From Cellulomonas xiejunii (lineage in GTDB: Bacteria; Actinomycetota; Actinomycetes; Actinomycetales; Cellulomonadaceae): a DNA stretch of 64,000 bases. Shown here piece after piece: positions 57,960 through 64,000 of the stretch. Both the position numbers and the translations under genes were made by a program. Every line of letters begins with the position of its first letter. Positions within the stretch are counted from its first letter, which is position 1. Under the pieces are notes generated by a model. That model had not been told where the DNA came from and searched no databases. It saw nothing but the letters and a program-made list of their open reading frames with translations. The stretch covers positions 2,418,001 to 2,482,000 of the forward strand of contig NZ_CP101987.1 in assembly GCF_024508315.1 (NCBI RefSeq), read 5' to 3'.

Positions 57960-58577
57960 GTGACACCCCACCGATCCGAGACGCACCGCCCGGTCGCGCG
58001 CCAGCCCATCCGTCGCCCCGACGGTGACGTCCTGGGCCACGAGTACCTGTACCGCTCACGGTCCGGTCGCACCGCCGGCGTGGACCGCTGGTCGGCCGCC
58101 CGGCAGGACGCCGCATCGGCGGCGGTGCTGCGCACGCTCTACGGCCGCAGGACGCCGTGCGGTACGGGGCTCGTGTTCGTCAACGTGACGCGCGCGTTCC
58201 TGACAGGTGAGCACCCACTGCCTCCTGCGGACCACCGCCTCGTCCTCGAGGTGGTCGAGTCCGTGCCCGCCGACGCGGCCACGATGGCAGGGCTGGCCCG
58301 GCTGCGGGACCGCGGCTACCGCGTCGCGCTCGACGACTGGACGGCGTCACCCGCGCAGCGCGCGATGCTGTGCCACGCCGACTTCGTGAAGGTGGACTGC
58401 CGGGACCTCGATCGGCTCGGTGGCGCAGGGCTGCACGAAGCGCGAGCCTGCGGCGCGCAGCTGGTCGCCGAGCGGGTCGCCGACGAGCGGCTGCAGGAAC
58501 GGTGCGTGGCGCTGCGGTTCGACCTGCTCCAGGGCTACGCGCTGGGCAGGCCCGCCCTGATCGCCGCCGCTGCGTGA
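57960..58577 (+). CDS. Compact EAL-domain protein (YuxH type, no HDOD)
   Basis: The product has 205 residues from GTG. Most catalytic-type residues are kept: VARQPIRRPDGDVLGHEYLYR (ExLxR), LVFVNVTRAFL (Asn), LVLEVVES (Glu), VALDDWTASP (Asp-Asp), FVKVDCRDLD (Lys), LVAERVADERL (Glu) and LLQGYALGRP (Gln). So this may be an active c-di-GMP phosphodiesterase, paired with a degenerate relative 111 nt upstream. Small size and lost HDOD are unusual. Activity is unproven. Confidence 0.78.
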   Translation: MTPHRSETHRPVARQPIRRPDGDVLGHEYLYRSRSGRTAGVDRWSAARQDAASAAVLRTLYGRRTPCGTGLVFVNVTRAFLTGEHPLPPADHRLVLEVVESVPADAATMAGLARLRDRGYRVALDDWTASPAQRAMLCHADFVKVDCRDLDRLGGAGLHEARACGAQLVAERVADERLQERCVALRFDLLQGYALGRPALIAAAA

Positions 58578-58585
58578 TCGCCGGT

Positions 58586-58604
58586 CCGGACGTCGGGCGT
58601 CCGG
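58586..58604 (+). terminator. Weak terminator between EAL and holA genes
   Basis: CCGGACG, 5-nt loop, CGTCCGG forms a 7-bp stem between two convergent genes. Flanking GCCGG and CCGGC (58580-58610) can extend it with bulges. Confidence 0.45.
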
Positions 58605-58610
58605 CGCCGG

Positions 58611-59657
58611 CTAGCGGTCCGCTGCTCCCGCGACCCGCAGCACCGCCCGCTCCACGGCGAACCGCGGGTCACGACCCTCGCCCTTGACCTCGGCGTCCGC
58701 CTGGGCCACGGCCGCGATCGCGACCGCGAGACCCTCCGGCGTCCACCGGCGCAGGTCCTGCGTGGCACGGTCCACCTGCCACGGAGCCATGCCGAGCTCA
58801 CGGGCCGCCGCCGCACCGCGGCCACGTACCGCCCCGACCTTCGCGAGTGTGCGCAGACGCGCGGCGACGGCTGCGACGACGGGCACCGGGTCGAGCCCCG
58901 TCGCCAGGGCGTGCCGGAGCAGCGCCACCGCACGGCCCGCGTCGCCCGCGACGGCTGCGTCGGCGACCTGGAAGCCGGTGGCCTCGACGCGGCCCCCGTG
59001 ATAGCGCTGCACGGCCTCCTCCCCGATCAGCCCGGTGGTGTCGGCGACGAGCTGTGCGCACGCGGCGGCGAGCTCCCGCAGGTCGGAGCCCACGGCGTCC
59101 ACGAGCGCGCGCACGCCGCGCGGGTCCGCGCGCCGCCCGGCCCGCTTGAGCTCCTCCGCCACGAACGCCGCCTTGTCGGCGTCGGTCCGCACCGACTCGC
59201 ACCCGATGGTCGGGATCTGCTCCCGCTTCGCCGCGTCGAGCAGGCGCTTGCCGCGCTGCCCACCGCCGTGCCGCAGCACCACCACCACGTCGGGCACCGG
59301 TGCGGCGAGGTACGCCTCGGCGTCGACGAGCAATGCGTCCCCGGCGCGCTCCACGCCCTCGACGACGACGACCTTGGCCTCGGCGAACAGCGACGGGCTC
59401 GTCAGGACGGCGAGCTCGCCCGCCGCGTACGTCGCGGCGTCGACCCGCGTGACCTCGACGTCCGGGTCGTTGGCGCGCGCCAGCTCGACGATGCGGTCGC
59501 ACGCGCGCTCGGCCAGCACGTGCTCCGGGCCACTCACCAGGACGACTGGCGCGGGGGCGGCCTGCGTCCACGGGACTCCGGCGGACGCACCGCCCGCGCG
59601 GCCGCGCGCGGATCCTGAGGCGCTGCGGGACGGTCGTGCTGGGGTGCGGGCTGCCAC
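58611..59657 (-). CDS. holA: DNA polymerase III subunit delta
   Basis: HolA loads the beta clamp in the clamp-loader complex. About 348 residues. It shows APVVLVSGPEHVLAERACDRIVEL, VTRVDAATYAAGELAVLTSPSLFAEAKVVVVEGVERAGDALLVDAEAYL, DVVVVLRHGGGQRGKRLLDA and the C-terminal LGMAPWQVDRATQDLRRW. The start GTG at 59657 has CAGGCT 7 nt upstream. Upstream in-frame starts at 59690 or 59681 remain possible. comEA-comEC-holA is a common actinobacterial order. Confidence 0.92.
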   Translation of the reverse strand: MAARTPARPSRSASGSARGRAGGASAGVPWTQAAPAPVVLVSGPEHVLAERACDRIVELARANDPDVEVTRVDAATYAAGELAVLTSPSLFAEAKVVVVEGVERAGDALLVDAEAYLAAPVPDVVVVLRHGGGQRGKRLLDAAKREQIPTIGCESVRTDADKAAFVAEELKRAGRRADPRGVRALVDAVGSDLRELAAACAQLVADTTGLIGEEAVQRYHGGRVEATGFQVADAAVAGDAGRAVALLRHALATGLDPVPVVAAVAARLRTLAKVGAVRGRGAAAARELGMAPWQVDRATQDLRRWTPEGLAVAIAAVAQADAEVKGEGRDPRFAVERAVLRVAGAADR

Positions 59658-59664
59658 GTGGACC

Positions 59665-59670
59665 AGCCTG
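59665..59670 (-). promoter_or_regulatory. Possible -10 box for holA
   Basis: CAGGCT on the minus strand is 7 nt before the GTG at 59657. It resembles TAGGCT, but its first base deviates. Confidence 0.3.
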
Positions 59671-59714
59671 CCACGCCTCACCCACATCACCGCGCCCGGC
59701 CGGCGTCCCGGGAC

Positions 59715-61256
59715 TCACGTCGACGGCGCCCGACGCAGCGCGAGCACCGCCACCCCCACGACGACGAGCACGGCCGCCACCGCTCCCCCCACTCCCGGCC
59801 ACCACGCGAGCGCGGCACCCGGCATCCCGGCCGCACCACGGGCCACCCCCGCGATCCACCAGCACGCGGCTCCGGCACCCGCCGCGGCCACGTCGGCCGC
59901 TGCCGGCCACGGTGCCGCGAGCAGCGCGGCGAGCAGCCCCAGCACGGTCGCGGGCGCCACCGCGGGCACGACCGCGATGTTCGCGGCGACGGACCACGGT
60001 CCGAGCGTGGGCCACAGCGCGAGCGTCACGGGCAGGCACCCGACCTGGGCCGCGACCGGCGCCGCCAGCAGTGCGGCGAGGTCCCGGCCGCACCGTGCGG
60101 CCCACACCTCCACGAGCGGTCCACCCAGCACGACGAGACCCGCGGTCGCGGCGACCGAGAGCACGAAGCCGACGTCGAGCGACAGCCACGGGTCGGTGAC
60201 GAGCAGCGCGACGACCGCGCCGGACAACGCTGCCGGTCCGGCCGCGCGCCGCCCCGCGAGCAGGCCGACGAGGCCGACGCCGCCCATCACGGCGGCCCGG
60301 ACCACGCTGGGTTCGGGTCCGACCACCAGCAGGAGCCCGGCTCCTGCTGCCGCCGCCGCGGCGGCACGCACCGGCAGCGGCGCCCCCGCGGCCGCTGTGA
60401 CGGCCAGCACCAGGGCGCCCAGGATCGCGAAGTGCGCACCGGACACGGCGGTGACGTGAGCCAGCCCGGCGGCGCGCATCGCGACGACCAGGTCGGCCGG
60501 CACCGCGTCGGTGTCCCCGACGGTCACCGCAGGGAGCAGCCCGCGGACGTCCGGCGGCAGGGGTCCCGCAACGGTCCGCGCGCCGTCGCGGACCTGTCCG
60601 GCCCACGTGTGCATCGCCCGCGGTGGTCCGGTGACCACGGGTTCCTCCCGCAGCCGCACGCGGAGCGCTGCACGCTCGTCCGGCGCCGACGCGGTCGGGA
60701 CCCCACGCAGGTGGACGGCCGCGTCGAGAGGCGCACCCTGCGGTCCCGTGACGTCCACCGGCAGCCGCAGGCGGTGCCATGTCCCGTCCACCCGGACGGC
60801 GGACGCCATGACCGTGAACCGCACCACCGAACGCTCGTCACCGCGCACCTGCTGCGGCCCGACGGACACCCGACCGACGACCTCGACCGAGCGCTCACCG
60901 TCCACCGCCGTGAGGAGGAGCCCAGGCGCCCGGGCCTCCTGCGCCGCGGCACCCGAGACCAGGACCACGGCCGCCGTCGCGAGACTCATCGCGGCCGCCG
61001 GCAGCACGTGCCGCCGCCGCGGCACGTCGTGGCCGCCCCGCTCCACGGCTCGCCCGCAGCCGGTCGCGACCACCCGCACGGCCGCGCCCAGCACGACGAT
61101 CCCGGCCACGGCGACCAGGAACCCCGCCGGACGTGCCGCCCGGGCCGCGACCTGCGGGGCGAGCACGACCAGCAGCGCTGCGCCCCAGGCGGCGAGCGCC
61201 GGGGGGACGAGCCGCAGGTCGACCGCCACGGACGCAGCCGCGGGGCCGCCCGTCAC
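59715..61256 (-). CDS. comEC: ComEC/Rec2-family DNA uptake channel, short form
   Basis: The product has 513 residues. After two to three membrane helices and an OB-like outer region it has the Competence core: AGLAHVTAVSGAHFAILGALVLAVTA and EPSVVRAAVMGGVGLVGLLAGRRAAGPAALSGAVVALLVTDPWLSLDVGFVLSVAATAGLVVL. Full-length ComEC has 700-800 residues with a C-terminal metallo-beta-lactamase-type nuclease domain. This copy stops after the membrane part, so that domain is missing. The channel for single-stranded DNA import is inferred. The GTG overlaps the comEA stop (GTGA). Confidence 0.9.
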   Translation of the reverse strand: MTGGPAAASVAVDLRLVPPALAAWGAALLVVLAPQVAARAARPAGFLVAVAGIVVLGAAVRVVATGCGRAVERGGHDVPRRRHVLPAAAMSLATAAVVLVSGAAAQEARAPGLLLTAVDGERSVEVVGRVSVGPQQVRGDERSVVRFTVMASAVRVDGTWHRLRLPVDVTGPQGAPLDAAVHLRGVPTASAPDERAALRVRLREEPVVTGPPRAMHTWAGQVRDGARTVAGPLPPDVRGLLPAVTVGDTDAVPADLVVAMRAAGLAHVTAVSGAHFAILGALVLAVTAAAGAPLPVRAAAAAAAGAGLLLVVGPEPSVVRAAVMGGVGLVGLLAGRRAAGPAALSGAVVALLVTDPWLSLDVGFVLSVAATAGLVVLGGPLVEVWAARCGRDLAALLAAPVAAQVGCLPVTLALWPTLGPWSVAANIAVVPAVAPATVLGLLAALLAAPWPAAADVAAAGAGAACWWIAGVARGAAGMPGAALAWWPGVGGAVAAVLVVVGVAVLALRRAPST

Positions 61257-62203
61257 ACCCGCACCCGTGTCCGGAGGTCGGCGAGCAGGGCCGGGCCGAT
61301 GCCCGCCACGTCGTCCAGCTCGTCGACCGTCGTGAACGGCTGCGCGGTGCGGTGCTCCACGATGCGCCCGGCGAGCACCGGGCCGACCCCCGGCAGCTCC
61401 TCGAGCTCGGCTGCCGACGCCGCGTTGAGGTCGACGAGCCCGTCCGACGCGTCAGGCACCGCCGCGACCACCGCGGCACCGACCACCGGCACGACGAGCT
61501 GCTCGCCGTCGGCCAGGACGCGGGCCAGGTTCACCGTCGCCAGGTCCGCCTCGGGGGTGCTCCCGCCCGCTGCGGCGATCGCCTCGGCGACCCTCGCGCC
61601 GAGGGCGAGCCGCACCACGGCGGGCTGCGCGACCGCGCCGACCACGTGGACGACGACCTGGTCCGGCACGTCGACCGGCTCCCGCGCCCCCGCGTCGGGG
61701 CCGACCACCGCGGGCGTCGGGACGGCGACCGGCTCACCGCGTGGCGCGGCAGCCGCGCGCAGCACGATCCCTCCCATGACGAGTGCGAGCACGAGGACGG
61801 CGGCGCCGGCCGTCCGCCAGCCCGGCGCCCAGCGGACGACCGCCGCCGGCACCGGGGGTCGTGACGCGGCGGCGACGGCCAGTGCCGAGGTCACGCTCGG
61901 GTGCCACGGGTCCGCGTCGGGCTCGGCCAGCGGCGGGTGCACCGGCGGGTGCGGCACGGGTGCGTCACCGGTCGGCTCGTCGTGCGCCGGTGCCACGGGA
62001 CCACGGGCGCGCGCGACCGGCGGGGCCCCGGCGGACCGGTCGCCGGGTGCGGGAGGACGGGGAACCCAGCCCGTGACCGCGGCGGACGCGGGTGTCGACG
62101 ACTCGCCCCCGGGCCGTGCATCCCGGACGTCCTCCAGGTGGGCGGCGAGCACGGCCAGCCGACGCGCGACGTCCGGCGGGACACGGGAGCGGTCGAGGGG
62201 CAC
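61253..62203 (-). CDS. comEA: ComEA-like helix-hairpin-helix DNA-binding protein
   Basis: The product is about 316 residues. A cytoplasmic Pro-rich N-terminus (about 140 residues) precedes a membrane helix (TAGAAVLVLALVMGGIVL). An outer SLBB domain (VVVHVVGAVAQPAVVRLALGARVAEAIAAAGGST) and a C-terminal helix-hairpin-helix (VDLNAASAAELEELPGVGPVLAGRIVEHR) follow. ComEA binds incoming DNA at the cell surface and hands it to ComEC. The GTG at 62203 has a TAGCGT box 7 nt upstream. The GTG at 62212 lies inside that box. Confidence 0.9.
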   Translation of the reverse strand: MPLDRSRVPPDVARRLAVLAAHLEDVRDARPGGESSTPASAAVTGWVPRPPAPGDRSAGAPPVARARGPVAPAHDEPTGDAPVPHPPVHPPLAEPDADPWHPSVTSALAVAAASRPPVPAAVVRWAPGWRTAGAAVLVLALVMGGIVLRAAAAPRGEPVAVPTPAVVGPDAGAREPVDVPDQVVVHVVGAVAQPAVVRLALGARVAEAIAAAGGSTPEADLATVNLARVLADGEQLVVPVVGAAVVAAVPDASDGLVDLNAASAAELEELPGVGPVLAGRIVEHRTAQPFTTVDELDDVAGIGPALLADLRTRVRV

Positions 62204-62210
62204 CCTCGGC

Positions 62211-62216
62211 ACGCTA
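62211..62216 (-). promoter_or_regulatory. -10 box for comEA
   Basis: TAGCGT on the minus strand is 7 nt before the GTG at 62203, favouring a leaderless start there. Confidence 0.45.
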
Positions 62217-62356
62217 GGAGGCCGACGGCACCGGCGGTCGACGGGCGGTCGGTCCGGTGGACGACGCACGTCCTCGAGGGGGCTGTGGTCGGCTCGCCGT
62301 CGACCTCACGTGCGCGGCGCGACGCCGCTCGTGACCGACCTGACCGGTCAGTACAG

Positions 62357-63316
62357 CTAGACGTCCGCGACGACGACCGCGAGCAGACCGGGCCCGACGT
62401 GCGCCGCGAGAACCGCGCCCGCGTCGGCGACGAGCACGTCGGCCGTCCGGACGCCCACGGCGAGCGCCAGGTGGGCGGCGACCTCCTCGGCGGCGTCGGC
62501 CGGTCCGACGTGGTGCACGGCGAGGCGCGCGGCGGGTCGCCCCGCGAGCTCGGCGAGAGCCAGCTGCTCCAGCCGGTCGCGCGCTGCCTTGCGCGTGCGG
62601 ACCTTCTCGCACACGACCAGCCGACCGTCCTGCACCGACAGGATCGGACGCAGTCCCAGGACGGTGCCGAGCGCCGCGGCGCCCGCGCCCAGGCGCCCAC
62701 CCCGGCGCAGGTGCTCGAGCGAGTCGACGAGGAACCACACCCGGGCGCTCTCGGCAGCCGCCCCGGCGACCTGCGCGACCTGCGCGGCGTCGGGCCACAC
62801 CGGCGCGGGCCCGGCGCGGTGCACCGTGCGGGTCACCCACCGGCGGACAGCCCCGCCGAGACCGTCGTCGGGCGGCTCCTGCGGCCCGTCGTCGAGCGGT
62901 GTCCGGGCGTGCTGGGCAGCGGCGAGGGCCGCGAAGCCGAGCCCGAGCGCGGCGGTCCGCGAGTCCACGACGCGGACCGGCACCGGGCTGACGGTCGAGG
63001 CGGTGCGCGCCGAGCGCACGGTCCCGGACATGTCCCCGGACAGGTGGACCGACACGATCTCGTGCGCACCGGCTGCCGCGGCCCGCTCGTAGGCCGCCGC
63101 GAACGCCGAGGGCGGCGGCTGCGACGTCGTGACCTTCGCTCCCCGTTCGAGGGCGTGCAGCAGCTGCTCCGGGCTCACGTCGACCCCCTCGGCGTACCAC
63201 GCGCCGTCGATGCTGACGTCGAGGGGCACGACGTGCAGACCGACGTCCTGCGCCAGACCCGGCGGCAGCGCGGCCGTCGAGTCCGTGACGACCGCGACCC
63301 GGGGGTGGGGCGGCAC
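62357..63316 (-). CDS. DegV family protein
   Basis: DegV proteins bind fatty acids and supply them to acyl-kinase systems. It has 319 residues: VAVVTDSTAALPPGLAQDVGLHVVPLDVSIDG, KVTTSQPPPSAFAAAYERAAAAGAHEIVSVHLSGDMSGTVRSAR (the S of TTSQPP and the SGT site), VDSLEHLRRGGRLGAGAAALGTVLGLRPILSV. GTG start, 11 nt after leuS. Actual ligand unknown. Confidence 0.93.
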   Translation of the reverse strand: MPPHPRVAVVTDSTAALPPGLAQDVGLHVVPLDVSIDGAWYAEGVDVSPEQLLHALERGAKVTTSQPPPSAFAAAYERAAAAGAHEIVSVHLSGDMSGTVRSARTASTVSPVPVRVVDSRTAALGLGFAALAAAQHARTPLDDGPQEPPDDGLGGAVRRWVTRTVHRAGPAPVWPDAAQVAQVAGAAAESARVWFLVDSLEHLRRGGRLGAGAAALGTVLGLRPILSVQDGRLVVCEKVRTRKAARDRLEQLALAELAGRPAARLAVHHVGPADAAEEVAAHLALAVGVRTADVLVADAGAVLAAHVGPGLLAVVVADV

Positions 63317-63327
63317 CGACCCCGGGC

Positions 63328-64000
63328 TCAGACCGGCACCACGTTGACGAGCTTCGGTGCGCGCACGACGACCGTGCGCACGTCCCGGCCCGCGAGCGCG
63401 CGCTGCACGCCCTCGTCGGCGAGCGCGAGCTCGCGCAGCTCGTCGTCACCGACGGACGGCGCGACCTCGGCGCGGCCCCGCACCTTGCCCTGGACCTGGA
63501 ACACGCACGTCACGGTGTCCTCCACCAGGTACTGCGGGTCGGCCTGCGGGTAGGTGGCGTGCACGACCGACTCGTCGTGACCGAGCCGGGCCCACAGCTC
63601 CTCGGTGACGTGCGGTGCGACCGGCGCGGTCATGACGACGAGGGCCTCGACGACCGACCGCGGCGCGCGCTCGAGCGTCGTCAGGTGGTTGTTGAGGACG
63701 ATGAGCTTGGCGATCGCGGTGTTGATCCGCATCGCCGCCATGTCCTCACGCACGTCGGCGATCGTGCGGTGCAGGACGCGCAGCGTCTCGACCGGCGGGT
63801 CGTCGTCGGAGACGACCACCTCACCGGTGGTCTCGTCGACCACGTTGCGCCACAGGCGCTGCAGGAACCGCTGGGCCCCCACGACGGCGCGCGTCTCCCA
63901 CGGACGCGACAGGTCCAGCGGACCCATCGACATCTCGTAGACGCGCAGCGTGTCGGCGCCGTACGCCTCGTACATCTCGTCCGGCGACACGGCGTTCTTC
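63328..64000 (-). CDS. leuS: Leucine--tRNA ligase, C-terminal part (runs off the window)
   Basis: This is the 3' end of leuS. The visible 224 codons begin after the KMSKS region ([50 protein letters not shown]) and contain the anticodon-binding domain and the C-terminal tail ([59 protein letters not shown]). The 5' end lies beyond base 64000. It is followed 11 nt later by degV in the same direction. Confidence 0.94.
   Translation of the reverse strand, partial: KNAVSPDEMYEAYGADTLRVYEMSMGPLDLSRPWETRAVVGAQRFLQRLWRNVVDETTGEVVVSDDDPPVETLRVLHRTIADVREDMAAMRINTAIAKLIVLNNHLTTLERAPRSVVEALVVMTAPVAPHVTEELWARLGHDESVVHATYPQADPQYLVEDTVTCVFQVQGKVRGRAEVAPSVGDDELRELALADEGVQRALAGRDVRTVVVRAPKLVNVVPV

Noticed and set aside
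57957..57967. GGTGT-G-ACACC dyad at the second EAL start as a copy of the shared operator
   Set aside because: Half-sites and spacer differ from TGTCAT-N7-ATGACA, and an 11-bp dyad is easily found by chance.

Overview
The window is 64 kb of very high G+C DNA (visually above 70%) from an actinobacterial chromosome. Zur- and HrcA-type control sites, HrcA/DnaJ2, DUF3097, a mycothiol-type isomerase homologue, pyruvate phosphate dikinase, GTG starts, 4-nt ATGA/GTGA overlaps and many leaderless starts (a -10 box 6-8 nt before the start codon) together suggest Micrococcales, plausibly Cellulomonadaceae. That placement is inference. I saw no rRNA, tRNA, CRISPR array, insertion sequence or prophage.

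Layout. 0.1-6.2 kb: a nucleotidyltransferase, glycyl-tRNA synthetase, a Zur-type zinc ABC importer with a leaderless start inside its operator, a DedA-like protein and a VOC protein. 6.3-9.2 kb: a four-gene unit of two membrane proteins, a small secreted protein with a polymorphic-toxin-like C-terminus, and a candidate immunity protein. 9.2-14.3 kb: uppS, recO, leuA with a Leu/Arg leader peptide and switching hairpins, and an anchored beta-propeller protein. 14.3-15.5 kb: a VOC gene and a TetR gene diverging around a 23-bp operator. 15.5-31.3 kb: one tightly coupled operon of PP2C phosphatase, FHA protein, Ser/Thr kinase, a 2014-residue Ig-like/FN3 protein, MoxR ATPase, DUF58, transglutaminase-fold protein and RDD-FHA protein. 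It matches the bifidobacterial PFNA gene set. It lies between era and leuA/recO/uppS.

31.4-43.8 kb: a membrane alpha/beta hydrolase; phoH-ybeY-corC-era; ppdK; hrcA-dnaJ-rsmE under CIRCE; DUF3097. 43.9-49 kb: small membrane proteins, hemW, lepA. 49-54.2 kb: a mycothiol-type isomerase homologue, a methyltransferase, and the circularly permuted ATP-grasp/alpha-E/transglutaminase trio. 54.3-55.2 kb: a PemK-like toxin homologue and ribosomal protein S20. 55.3-58.6 kb: an XRE-TPR regulator, a previously unlisted 41-aa secreted peptide gene and two short EAL-domain genes, with the same dyad at the regulator start and the first EAL start. 58.6-64 kb: holA, comEC, comEA, degV and the 3' end of leuS.

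Most genes are housekeeping. The most novel parts are the peptide/XRE-TPR/EAL locus, the kinase-phosphatase-FN3 operon with a transglutaminase-fold protein lacking its catalytic Cys and His, the toxin-like operon, and the leuA leader. No similarity search was run. Family calls rest on motifs and remembered family features.
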